This document shows, piece by piece, positions 35,229-43,499 of a stretch of 64,000 bases of DNA. Within the stretch, counting starts at the first letter, position 1; each line of letters begins with the position of its first letter. The notes beneath the pieces are model-generated. The model was not told where the DNA came from, searched no databases, and saw nothing but the letters and a program-made list of their open reading frames with translations. The position numbers and the translations under genes are program-made. This DNA is from Sedimentisphaerales bacterium (lineage in GTDB: Bacteria > Planctomycetota > Phycisphaerae > Sedimentisphaerales > Anaerohalosphaeraceae), in the NCBI GenBank assembly GCA_016926155.1, contig JAFGPC010000051.1, forward strand, positions 1 to 64,000. Reading direction: 5' to 3'.

Positions 35229-37015
35229 CCGTTGCATACGAGTCCATTCAGGAGGCGGTGGAATGTTACAGGAAGGGACAACTCGAAACAGCGATCCGAT
35301 TGTGCGACCGTATTCTGCAGCGAGAACCGGATTCGGCGCCCGCCCTGGTTACCAAGGGGTGCATTCTGCAAAGCCGGCGCCTTTGGGATGAGGCGGAGCA
35401 ACTGCATCGAAAGGCCCTTTCTCTCCGTCCTGATCTGGCCGAAGCCCATCAGAACCTGGGACTGATCCTTGCCGAGAGAGGCCGGCATCAGGAAGCGGCA
35501 GGTCATTATCAAAGAGCACTGGAAGTCGTATCGGAATGCGCTGAGACATGGAACGATCTTGGGATTTCGCTGCGAGCGATGGGCCGGTCTCTGGAAGCGA
35601 CCCGTGCATATCAAAAGGCCGTTTTTCTGAAACCGGATTTTGAACTGGCCTGGTTTCATCTGGGCAATGCTCTGCGAGATATACAGCAATTTGCCGAGGC
35701 GATCCATGCGTATCAGAAAGCATTAGCTCTGCGCCCCGATTATCCTTCATGCTGGAACAATCTGGGACTGGCATACAAAGCCATAGAACACATCGAGAAA
35801 GCGGTCGGGGCATTTGAAAAGGCGGCACAGCTTTCGCCCGACAATCCCGAATATTTCAATAATCTTGGCCTGTCTTTGGAAACGATGTGGTGTTCGGATG
35901 AAGCGATCATCGCATATCGCAAGGCAATCAATCTTATGCCGGATTTTGCCGAAGCATATCGCAATCTGGGGGATACACTCAAAGAGATCGGCCGATGTGA
36001 GGAGGCGATCCGTGCTTATCGAAAGGCACTCGAGATCCGTCCGGACTATGCATCCACCTGGTGGAATTTGTCACTTGCTCTTCTCTTGAGTGGTCGATTG
36101 GCAGAAGGATTTGCATTGTACCATTATCGTAGTCATCCGGAAGTCGAGATCTTCACCTATCCGCATACTTTGGATGTACCCCGTTGGGGTGGCGGGGGAT
36201 TTTCGGGGAAACGTTTGCTGGTTTATTGTGAGCAGGGTTTTGGTGACAGCATCCAGTTCCTGCGATACATCCCTATGGTCAAACAGCGGGGCGGAACCGT
36301 GATCCTGGAAGTTCCGTCAGCCCTGGCTCGGTTGGCTCGAAATTGTACAGGTTTTGATGAACTGGTTTGCGCTTCGCAAAAGCCTTCTCAGATTCCCTTC
36401 GATCTATGTGTGTCTATCATGGATCTTCCGGCGATTTTCAATACATCCCTTTCAACCATTCCAGATATCGTTCCCTATATCAGGGTATCATCGGAGATAT
36501 TGAATCCATGGCGAGATCGATTTGGACAAGGTCGATTCCATGTTGGCATCGTCTGGGCGGGAAATCCCAAACACGGCAATGATCGAAATCGTTCCTGCAG
36601 GGCTGAATGGTTTGCTTCCCTGGGCCATATCGAAGGCGTACAACTGCACAGTTTACAGAAGGGCCCGGCTTCCGAACAAATTATGGAACTCACAAAGAAC
36701 GTGCCGGTGAACGACCTGGCAAATGAATTGGGCGATTTTGCAGACACTGCCGCTGTAATCGCGCATCTGGACCTGGTCATTACCGTCGATACGGCGGTGG
36801 CGCATCTGGCCGGGGCCATGGATAAGCCGGTCTGGCTGCTGCTTCCCTTTTCGCCCGATTGGAGATGGATGCTGGATCGAAGGGATAGTCCGTGGTATCC
36901 TGCCATGCGCCTGTTTCGTCAGACGAAAAGAGGGGATTGGAAAAATGTGTTTTTCGCTATCGAGCAGGAAGTAAGACAAATAATCCGATCGAGAACCGGG
37001 GGGAAGAAAACATGA
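35225..37015 (+). CDS. TPR-repeat protein with C-terminal GT9-like glycosyltransferase domain
   Basis: The 596-aa product starts at GTG 35225, overlapping the previous stop by 4 nt. Residues 1-280 are about eight tetratricopeptide repeats (for example AEAHQNLGLILAERGRHQEA and PEYFNNLGLSLETM). The C-terminal half (about 310-580) resembles GT9/ADP-heptose transferases: GKRLLVYCEQGFGDSIQFL, VGIVWAGNPKHGNDRNRSC and LVITVDTAVAHLAGAMDKP. The architecture recalls O-GlcNAc-transferase-like and flagellin/surface glycosylation proteins with TPR-GT fusions, where the TPR binds the protein acceptor. The last bases overlap the GT2 start by ATGA. Confidence 0.87.
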   Translation: MTVAYESIQEAVECYRKGQLETAIRLCDRILQREPDSAPALVTKGCILQSRRLWDEAEQLHRKALSLRPDLAEAHQNLGLILAERGRHQEAAGHYQRALEVVSECAETWNDLGISLRAMGRSLEATRAYQKAVFLKPDFELAWFHLGNALRDIQQFAEAIHAYQKALALRPDYPSCWNNLGLAYKAIEHIEKAVGAFEKAAQLSPDNPEYFNNLGLSLETMWCSDEAIIAYRKAINLMPDFAEAYRNLGDTLKEIGRCEEAIRAYRKALEIRPDYASTWWNLSLALLLSGRLAEGFALYHYRSHPEVEIFTYPHTLDVPRWGGGGFSGKRLLVYCEQGFGDSIQFLRYIPMVKQRGGTVILEVPSALARLARNCTGFDELVCASQKPSQIPFDLCVSIMDLPAIFNTSLSTIPDIVPYIRVSSEILNPWRDRFGQGRFHVGIVWAGNPKHGNDRNRSCRAEWFASLGHIEGVQLHSLQKGPASEQIMELTKNVPVNDLANELGDFADTAAVIAHLDLVITVDTAVAHLAGAMDKPVWLLLPFSPDWRWMLDRRDSPWYPAMRLFRQTKRGDWKNVFFAIEQEVRQIIRSRTGGKKT

Positions 37016-37782
37016 TTGGAGTCGTCATTCCGTATTACAAACGTCGGGACCAGTTAGATCGATGCATCGCCTGTTTACAACAACAGACTGTACCGACCGA
37101 GATCTTTGTCCGTGACAACACTTCCAACAATATCTATTTCACCGCCGCCGTGAATGAGGGCCTCCGGCAGTTCCTGGATCGCCCGTTCGAATATTTGCTC
37201 GTGCTCAATCAGGATATGTATCTTTTGCCCGATACAGTGGAAAAGATGATGCGGTTTATGGATACCCATTCCCAATGCGGAATCGCTGCGCCCCTGCATC
37301 TATCCCCACAGGATCGGCGATATGTCATGTGTGCAGGGGGGTTGGAGGCGTTTCCCGTGGGCAAATGGCGGCACGGTCCACTCGATCAATTTACCCATGA
37401 TCAGCAGGTCCACTGGGCCGACGGCGCCTGCCTGCTGCTGCGTCGTAAAATGATCCGGGAGATCGGCCTTCTGGATGAGAATTTTGTGTTTATCGGCAGT
37501 GACAGCGACTATTGTTTTACCGCCCGCTCACGCGGCTGGCAGGTTTGGGTGGTCTCTTCAGCCCGTGGCGTACATCAAGGAGGGGCCGCCAGCGGTGGTG
37601 CTAAAACGTCGTTGGAAATCCGCAAAATCAAGGACATGATGCATTTCGCCCGTAAATGGCTGACAGGAGATATATATCGACAACTGACCTATCCACAGGA
37701 ACAGAACGATCCAGCGGCAATCGCTGAAATCCTTGCCCAGATGCAGGAAGCGATACAACAGGTGCTGACAACCGAAATGTGA
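37012..37782 (+). CDS. Glycosyltransferase family 2
   Basis: The 256-aa product is a GT-A fold GT2 protein with GVVIPYYKRRDQLDRCIACL at the start, the acidic motif LVLNQDMYLLPDT, and ADGACLLLRRKMIREIGLLD followed by FVFIGSDSDYCFTAR. The start ATG 37012 overlaps the TPR-GT stop, with GGGGGAAG upstream. No membrane helices are present. It completes the three-gene glycosyltransferase set and is the last gene of the run. The sugar donor is unknown. Confidence 0.88.
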   Translation: MIGVVIPYYKRRDQLDRCIACLQQQTVPTEIFVRDNTSNNIYFTAAVNEGLRQFLDRPFEYLLVLNQDMYLLPDTVEKMMRFMDTHSQCGIAAPLHLSPQDRRYVMCAGGLEAFPVGKWRHGPLDQFTHDQQVHWADGACLLLRRKMIREIGLLDENFVFIGSDSDYCFTARSRGWQVWVVSSARGVHQGGAASGGAKTSLEIRKIKDMMHFARKWLTGDIYRQLTYPQEQNDPAAIAEILAQMQEAIQQVLTTEM

Positions 37783-37854
37783 TATGTCGAATAAGCGTAT
37801 TGAAATCGACAGACAGGCCTGAGCCGCTCTTTCTTTACAGCCTCTTTATACAGC

Positions 37855-37925
37855 AAAAAAACCGCCCATGCAACGATTCGGGGTTCTTGCCCCACGGAAT
37901 CCAGTTCTTGTTCCGCATGAGCGGC
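37855..37925 (-). ncRNA. Candidate small RNA, about 71 nt, ending in its own terminator
   Basis: On the minus strand CCGCTCATGC (37924-37915) pairs with GCATGGGCGG (37871-37862) as a 10-bp stem with one mismatch, directly followed by seven T residues (37861-37855). Inside it, GATTC/GAATC and GGGG/CCCC with a CAAGAA loop form a second hairpin. Upstream on the same strand, TTGGGG (37960-37955), a 17-nt spacer and TATATT (37937-37932) could act as a promoter, placing the start near 37925. No ORF with a ribosome binding site overlaps. It may be a small RNA or only a terminator; a promoter at the right distance favours the former. Confidence 0.35.
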
Positions 37926-38006
37926 TGCTAAAATATACCACAAACCTGCCTTACCCCCAAATCGACGGAACAGATTTTCTGGAAGAAGCTTGATTCATTC
38001 CGGAAG

Positions 38007-38034
38007 TTGGACAATATATAGCAGGAAATATAAA
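38007..38034 (+). promoter_or_regulatory. Candidate promoter for the WD40/ankyrin gene
   Basis: TTGGAC (38007-38012), a 16-nt spacer and TATAAA (38029-38034) lie 26 nt upstream of ATG 38061. The surrounding DNA is A+T-rich, which lowers the weight of the match. Confidence 0.3.
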
Positions 38035-38060
38035 ATGGAAGAATAAAAAGGATTTCATTT

Positions 38061-38702
38061 ATGAAACCATTCTTACCTGGAATAATGGTTGCCTCTCCCA
38101 AAGGTCATTTTCTGGCGGTTTGTGAGTCGAATCGACTCGTCTCTATTTGGGATGTTCATACAGGAGAAATGCTGTCGCGGTTTATGACCGTTTATGAGCT
38201 TGGAGGAACTCGCCTCTTAATCGATAATGAAGGGCAAATCTGTGTGGCTGGGGCATGGGGAAGCCACGGGATTAAAGCATATCGTACAAAAGATGGTTCG
38301 GAATTATGGCACCGAAAAGATTTGAAACGCCTGCAACGTATGACATTATCAGCCAAGGGGGATGTGGTCTTTTGCGGTTTTGAATCAGGTCCCGGTCATG
38401 CATTGGATTTGCGAACGGGCCAGACCATCGAGAAAATTTCCGGGGCAGCCTATATAATTGACAGTCCATTTGAAGATCGTCGGTATATTGCGAAGGCCCA
38501 TTGTGAGCTTCAAACAAAGGATGGAGAACGAATTAATCTTATCAAGCCTGTAGGGGCACCTTTGGTAAAGGAATTCTGGCCGTTCCACACAGGTACAGTG
38601 GTGCTATGCTTTTTTTTGAGACAAAAACCGGAAGTTTGTTATGGAGCTATGATAAGAGTTTTGTTTCGAAAATATCCTATCGAGAAGATGATACGTTCAT
38701 AG
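38061..38702 (+). CDS. WD40-like N-terminal part of a split WD40/ankyrin gene
   Basis: The 213-aa frame begins MKPFLPGIMVASPKGHFLAV and contains propeller-like repeats (SIWDVHTGEMLSRF, KAYRTKDGSELWHRK, HALDLRTGQTIEKI). After residue 183 (VLCFF) the frame leaves the repeat pattern and continues as non-homologous sequence to a stop at 38702, whereas the -1 frame carries on the propeller theme (FETKTGSLLWSYDK). The frames join at a run of eight T (38610-38617). The original protein was probably one chain of about 478 aa. Whether this is a sequencing error, a pseudogene, or slippage is undecided. Confidence 0.6.
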   Translation: MKPFLPGIMVASPKGHFLAVCESNRLVSIWDVHTGEMLSRFMTVYELGGTRLLIDNEGQICVAGAWGSHGIKAYRTKDGSELWHRKDLKRLQRMTLSAKGDVVFCGFESGPGHALDLRTGQTIEKISGAAYIIDSPFEDRRYIAKAHCELQTKDGERINLIKPVGAPLVKEFWPFHTGTVVLCFFLRQKPEVCYGAMIRVLFRKYPIEKMIRS

Positions 38703-39493
38703 GTGTTGAGCAACCGAGAGATGCGGATCATTCGCGTACATTGGTGAAATTGGATTGTACACAATGTCGGGTTGAAGTGATTAAGGATTATTCAAGTTAT
38801 ATTGAAGATGTATTCTGTTGTGATGGCAAATTACTTGTAACCGCAAAGGGAAAAGTGATTGATACTTTTACAGGAAAAGAAAAATCCAAACTCAAATTTC
38901 CATGTCAATCCATGGAGCCCTATCGTATTGAGTTGGAGGATAAGGCTGCCCTTACCGAAGCCATGGTGCATATAAAGAAAGGTCGTCATCCGGATATCAA
39001 ACTTCCATTTGGACATGGGACAAGATTAAACAATGCTGTACAAAATGGTTATCTCAAAACAACTCAGTATCTTCTCCAAAAAGGAGCCGATCCTTTTCAA
39101 ATAGAAGAATGCACGGGTTCTACATTGATATATACGGGGGCAATGGGAGGAAGTATCGATATTTTTAAGATATTGCTGTCTTGTGGACTTGATGTAAATG
39201 CTGGTACGATGCGAAACAAGAGTACACCTCTGCATCAAGCGGCTATTTATGGACGAGAAGATATTACCAAACTCCTTTTGCAGCACAATGCTGATCCGAA
39301 TGCACTTGACTCGGCTAAAGATTCACCGCTTCATAAATCAGTAGCGTTTTCGAACATAGAGATTTCAAAATTGCTTGTCGAAGCTGGTGCTAAGACAGAC
39401 ATGAAAAATCGTGATGGAGAAACTCCGATGTCCTTGGCTCAGGAAAATGGAAGTAAGGAATTAATCGTTTTATTCGAAAAAATGCAATCATAA
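38606..39493 (+). CDS. Propeller/ankyrin C-terminal part of the split gene
   Basis: The 295-aa frame in the -1 phase continues the propeller pattern (FETKTGSLLWSYDKSFVSK) and from about residue 130 has four ankyrin repeats (RLNNAVQNGYLKTTQYLLQ, TPLHQAAIYGREDITKLLLQ, SPLHKSVAFSNIEISKLLVE). It has no ribosome binding site of its own at ATG 38606, so it is more likely the downstream half of the gene beginning at 38061 than a separate gene. The composition is A+T-rich compared with its neighbours, which may mean recent acquisition. The partner and function are unknown. Confidence 0.6.
   Translation: MLFFETKTGSLLWSYDKSFVSKISYREDDTFIGVEQPRDADHSRTLVKLDCTQCRVEVIKDYSSYIEDVFCCDGKLLVTAKGKVIDTFTGKEKSKLKFPCQSMEPYRIELEDKAALTEAMVHIKKGRHPDIKLPFGHGTRLNNAVQNGYLKTTQYLLQKGADPFQIEECTGSTLIYTGAMGGSIDIFKILLSCGLDVNAGTMRNKSTPLHQAAIYGREDITKLLLQHNADPNALDSAKDSPLHKSVAFSNIEISKLLVEAGAKTDMKNRDGETPMSLAQENGSKELIVLFEKMQS
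38610..38618 (+). other. T8 frameshift site between the WD40 and ankyrin frames
   Basis: Frame 0 reads TGC TTT TTT TTG. The heptamer T TTT TTG (38612-38618) fits the X XXY YYZ slippery pattern, and a -1 slip here joins the two frames exactly as TTT TTT TTT GAG. An inserted T would do the same. No strong downstream pseudoknot is obvious. Confidence 0.4.
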
Positions 39494-39558
39494 GACAGAG
39501 AATCTGGCTTCATTCTTTCGCGGGGATGATACTTTACATAGTCCCATCTAATGGGAAG

Positions 39559-42099
39559 TTATTCTTCTTCATCGTAAACATATTCGTATTCAGCCTCTTC
39601 GGCCTCTTTTTCTTGGTCCTCGTCAACCACTTCGACCGGCTCGTCGTATTCCTCTTCCTCTGTCTGTCCGCGGGTCAGGTCCTCGTACCCATTCACCTGT
39701 TCCTCAAGCATCTCCCGCTTCATCTGCTCATACTCTTCCAGCGTCATCGTCACCTCGCGGGCCTGGCTGCCTTTATATTCGCCCAGAAGTCCGGTGGCGG
39801 CCATCATCTCGATAATCCGCGACGCCCGCGCATAGCCGATACTCAGCCGCCGCTGCAGCAGTGAGACGCTGCCCCGTTTGGTCTCGAGCACGACCTTGAC
39901 CGCTTCATCGTACAATTCATCGGCCTTCATCATATCCATGTCGATTCGATTGAGCTGCATCAGTTCCGGATGATACTGCGGCTCGGCGACCTCCTTGAGG
40001 TGTTTGACGATCCGCCCGATCTCCTCGTCGTCCATGAAGGCTCCCTGCGCCCGCACCAGATCGCTGGTGCCCGGCTTGAGGAAGAGCATGTCGCCCTGGC
40101 CCAGCAGGGTCTCAGCGCCGTTCTGGTCCAGGATGATCCGGCTGTCCATACGGGCCGCCACACGGAACCCGATCCGACAGGGCATATTGGACTTGATCAA
40201 GCCTGTCACCACTGTTGCCTGGGGTCGCTGAGTGGCGACGATCAGGTGAATCCCGACCGCCCGGCTTTTCTGTGCGATCCGCACGATGTATGCCTCGATC
40301 TCCTTGGCTGCCGTCATCATCAGATCCGCCAGCTCGTCGATTACAATGACGATATGCGGCATTTTTCTGGGAATCTTGGCCTCTTCTTCCGGTGTTGATG
40401 GATTAAACCGGTCAATGATCTCTTCTGTCGTCAGCTTGTTGTAAGAAGCGATATTGCGAACCTTGGCCTCGGACAGCAGTTCGTACCGCTCATCCATCTT
40501 GGTCGTGGCCCATTCCAGGATCTGCTCGGCCCGCTTGGTCTCGGTCACCACAGGGCACATCAAGTGCGGCAGCGATTCGAACATGCTCATCTCGACCATC
40601 TTCGGATCGATCAGAACCATCTTGACTTCGTCCGGCCGACGCGTCATCAGCATGCTGGTGATAATACTGTTGATGCACACGCTCTTGCCCGAACCGGTTG
40701 TGCCGGCGATCAGAAGATGCGGCATGGAGGCCAGGTCGCTGATCAGCACCTCTCCTGCAGAATCCTTACCCAAAAACAGCGGGATATGCATTTTAGTACT
40801 TTTATTCCCGGCTCGCTGGATCAGCTCCTTGATCCGCACGATCTCTCGCTGGCTGTTGGGCACCTCGATTCCAATGGTATGCCGACCCGGCAGGGGAGCT
40901 ACCACGCGCACCGAGCCGGCCCCGAGCGCCCGGGCCATATCGTTGGCCAGGTTGGAAATCTGGCTGACCTTGATCCCCGGCGCCAATTCCAGTTCATACA
41001 TCGTGATCGCCGGCCCAGGCTCGGCGTTGACCACATGGGCGTTGACTCCAAACTCAGCGAGCAAGTCCTCCAGCGTGTGGGCCTTGGCCTCGACCATCTT
41101 TTCCTGAACGGCCGCAAATCCAAATTGAGGTTCTGTCAGAATATCCAGCGGAGGCAGGATATACTCGTCATATGTCTCAGGCGGATACTCTTTCTCCTTC
41201 TTCTCCTGTGTAGATCGAGCTTTGATCTTCTGTTGAATCGTCCGGACCGGTTTAGCCGCTGGTTCGGTAGGTAGAATTTCCGAAGGAGTTTCTTTCACAG
41301 GCGCCACAGGTTGTATTTCGGGATTCTCTATAACAGATTCTTCACGTGCTTCCTGGTTTATCGTGAAGCTTCTTCGTTCGCGATGGAATACCGATTCCAG
41401 GTTGATATCCGGCTCCTCTTCCATTTTTACTGTTGCCAGTCGCCTCTCTCGTTCTCGTGCCCCCAGCCGCTTCCAGATCGAGTTCATGGACGATGCGGAT
41501 TGTTTCCGTGCCGTCGCCCACGCCGGGACGGTAAAGCCGATTGCGTGACTGATCCCCCGACCGAACCACCGCAGGATCGCCAGAACCACTGAATCGGCCA
41601 ACAAAATGGCACCAACCAGCCAGGTACTTCCCAGTATGATAGCTGTGCCCAACAGGGCGAATCGAGTAGACAGATAATGTGCCACAGATATACCCAGAAC
41701 GCCGCCGTTGCCCTGGGGAAATCCCCCGGCTGTGAACGGCCAAATCGGCTTGAATTGCCAGAGCAGGTTCCACGAAGCCGAGGCGGCCGCTACCAACAAT
41801 GCCAGGCCGATGCTGCGAAGAACAGGTTGCGTGATTTTCGTACCCGAAAGATTGGTTAAAAGCGTCCAGATGGCTGCGGTCAGCACAAGAAACATCCCCG
41901 GACCGACATAATAGAACAAATAATAAGCACAAAAAGCCCCGATCGATCCGCACCAGTTGGCTGCAGGAAAATTATGGGGATATGTATAGGGACTGGGGGC
42001 GTCCCAGATGCTGAAGCTGATGCAGGCAAACAACAGCAGCACACAGGCTCCCAAAAGAAAACCTTCGATGGCTACTTTATATAAGGTACTGTTTTTCAA
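39559..42099 (-). CDS. ftsK: DNA translocase FtsK with acidic C-terminal tail
   Basis: This septal DNA pump clears chromosome termini during division. The 846-aa product starts at TTG 42099 with GAGGG 9 nt upstream. It has four N-terminal membrane helices (residues 8-175), a linker (about 200-310), the FtsK alpha/beta motor with HLLIAGTTGSGKSVCINS near residue 465 and VLIDPKMVEMSMFESLPHL, and the gamma DNA-binding winged helix (AVKVVLETKRGSVSLLQRRL then SIGYARASRIIE). A tail of about 65 residues, very rich in Glu, Asp and Tyr (TEEEEYDEPVEVV, ending VYDEEE), follows the gamma domain, which in most FtsK proteins is near the end. Upstream sequence holds no gene for 350 bp. Confidence 0.95.
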   Translation of the reverse strand: MKNSTLYKVAIEGFLLGACVLLLFACISFSIWDAPSPYTYPHNFPAANWCGSIGAFCAYYLFYYVGPGMFLVLTAAIWTLLTNLSGTKITQPVLRSIGLALLVAAASASWNLLWQFKPIWPFTAGGFPQGNGGVLGISVAHYLSTRFALLGTAIILGSTWLVGAILLADSVVLAILRWFGRGISHAIGFTVPAWATARKQSASSMNSIWKRLGARERERRLATVKMEEEPDINLESVFHRERRSFTINQEAREESVIENPEIQPVAPVKETPSEILPTEPAAKPVRTIQQKIKARSTQEKKEKEYPPETYDEYILPPLDILTEPQFGFAAVQEKMVEAKAHTLEDLLAEFGVNAHVVNAEPGPAITMYELELAPGIKVSQISNLANDMARALGAGSVRVVAPLPGRHTIGIEVPNSQREIVRIKELIQRAGNKSTKMHIPLFLGKDSAGEVLISDLASMPHLLIAGTTGSGKSVCINSIITSMLMTRRPDEVKMVLIDPKMVEMSMFESLPHLMCPVVTETKRAEQILEWATTKMDERYELLSEAKVRNIASYNKLTTEEIIDRFNPSTPEEEAKIPRKMPHIVIVIDELADLMMTAAKEIEAYIVRIAQKSRAVGIHLIVATQRPQATVVTGLIKSNMPCRIGFRVAARMDSRIILDQNGAETLLGQGDMLFLKPGTSDLVRAQGAFMDDEEIGRIVKHLKEVAEPQYHPELMQLNRIDMDMMKADELYDEAVKVVLETKRGSVSLLQRRLSIGYARASRIIEMMAATGLLGEYKGSQAREVTMTLEEYEQMKREMLEEQVNGYEDLTRGQTEEEEYDEPVEVVDEDQEKEAEEAEYEYVYDEEE

Positions 42100-42452
42100 G
42101 AGCTTAGTCCCTCGCTCACAGATTAAAAAACTCAGTTGACAGTATCAAAAAAGCCGATTAGCGCACAACGATACTCTTTTTTTATCGTCATCCACAGGGG
42201 CTTTTCTACACATTTGCTGCCAATCCGTTTTCCGCAATACGGTCCTGTTGCTTCTTATCGGACGACGGAAAACAGAGGACGCAATTTAGCCTGGAAAAAT
42301 GTGCATCCATGAGTAAAACAGGGATTACAGTTTCTTCTTCGTGGAAACCATCGTAGGAATGGCGCCGGCGAAACCGAGTTTTTGATTGCCGCGGGAGTAC
42401 ATTTAGCGTTTAATACTCAGTGGGTGTGTTGCAGATGTCATGGAGTGATGGT
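42100..42452. other. Gene-free stretch between divergent ftsK and acylphosphatase
   Basis: About 350 bp containing A-rich and T-rich patches (for example a TTTTTTTATCG run near 42177). It presumably holds the divergent promoters. I see no hairpin, repeat or RNA gene that I can support here. Confidence 0.35.
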
Positions 42453-42728
42453 ATGGGGCATATAGCTAAGAAGATCGTGTTTTCCGGCCGAGTACAGGGC
42501 GTTGGATTTCGCTATACGGCACAGCGATCCGCTCAGCAATACGAGTTAGTGGGATATGTCAAGAACCTGCCCAATGGTTGTGTGGAGATGTTTGCCCAGG
42601 GCGATGAGCGGGATGTGAATAACTGCATTGCCGATATCGAACGGAATTTTAAAGAATACATTGCTAATACAAACGTCGAAGATACAGCGCTTACCGGGGC
42701 GTATGACCGCTTTCTCATCACATTTTAG
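42453..42728 (+). CDS. acyP: Acylphosphatase
   Basis: The 91-aa product hydrolyses acyl phosphates such as 1,3-bisphosphoglycerate or carbamoyl phosphate. The active-site arginine R20 lies in SGRVQGVGFRYT, and asparagine N38 in VGYVKNLPNGCVEM, as in the family. ATG 42453 is chosen because GGAG lies 7 nt upstream and the product then has the usual length; the open frame upstream adds only weak sequence. It is followed closely (27 nt) by the NatA gene. Confidence 0.93.
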   Translation: MGHIAKKIVFSGRVQGVGFRYTAQRSAQQYELVGYVKNLPNGCVEMFAQGDERDVNNCIADIERNFKEYIANTNVEDTALTGAYDRFLITF

Positions 42729-42755
42729 ACCAAACCATTGTTTGGAGTGGACCGC

Positions 42756-43499
42756 TTGATTGCAGCAGAACACTTGACCAAGATTTTCAACGCCGATACA
42801 TCAAAACAAGTCTGTGCGGTGGAGAAGGCTTCGTTTATGGTGATGCCGGGAGAGATTTTCGGTCTTCTGGGCCCGAACGGAGCGGGCAAAACCACGTTGC
42901 TTAGGATGTTGGGTGCGATCCTGACGCCGACATCCGGGTATTGCAGTGTGGATGGGATTCGAACCGACGAAAAACCGGAACAGGCACGGCGGCGGATCGG
43001 ATTTCTGTCGGGCAATACACGGCTCTACAAGCGTCTACGGGCTCGGGAGGTGCTGCAGTATTTCGGCCGGCTTTATGGGATGGAGGAGGCCAGAATCGCC
43101 GAACGGATTGCGACATTGGCGGCCATGCTGGAAGCCGAGGCGGTGCTGGATCGGCGATGCGATGCCTTGAGCACGGGAGAAACGCAGAAGGTATCCATTG
43201 CCCGGGCGCTGCTGCATGAGCCGCAAGTCTTGATCCTGGATGAGCCGACGCTGGGACTGGATATCATGACCAGCCGGACGATTCTGGATTTTATCCGAAA
43301 TGCCAAGGAACGGGGGCATACGATTATTTTTTCGACCCATACCATGACCGAAGCCGAATTGTTATGTGATCGCATCGGGCTGATTCATAAAGGCAGGATC
43401 CTGGCCGACGGTAAAAAGCAGCAGATTTATGAGCAGACCGGGACGGGAAATCTGCAGGATGCGTTTCTGGCGATGGTGGAGGGGGACATACTGCTATGA
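42756..43499 (+). CDS. natA: ABC transporter ATP-binding protein, NatA type
   Basis: The 247-aa ATPase starts at TTG 42756, with GGAG 8 nt upstream and an initial IAAEHLTKIF that matches the family start; TTG 42738 and GTG 42747 are alternatives. It has Walker A LLGPNGAGKTT, signature LSTGETQKVSIA, Walker B VLILDEPTLGLD and the H-loop FSTHTMTEAE. The group pairs with NatB-type permeases to export sodium or other substrates. Its stop overlaps the permease start by ATGA, so the two proteins are made together. Confidence 0.9.
   Translation: MIAAEHLTKIFNADTSKQVCAVEKASFMVMPGEIFGLLGPNGAGKTTLLRMLGAILTPTSGYCSVDGIRTDEKPEQARRRIGFLSGNTRLYKRLRAREVLQYFGRLYGMEEARIAERIATLAAMLEAEAVLDRRCDALSTGETQKVSIARALLHEPQVLILDEPTLGLDIMTSRTILDFIRNAKERGHTIIFSTHTMTEAELLCDRIGLIHKGRILADGKKQQIYEQTGTGNLQDAFLAMVEGDILL

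Noticed and set aside
39526-39864. 112-aa hydrophobic ORF on the plus strand over the ftsK 3' end
   Set aside because: Its hydrophobic run is the complement of the acidic FtsK tail codons; no ribosome binding site.
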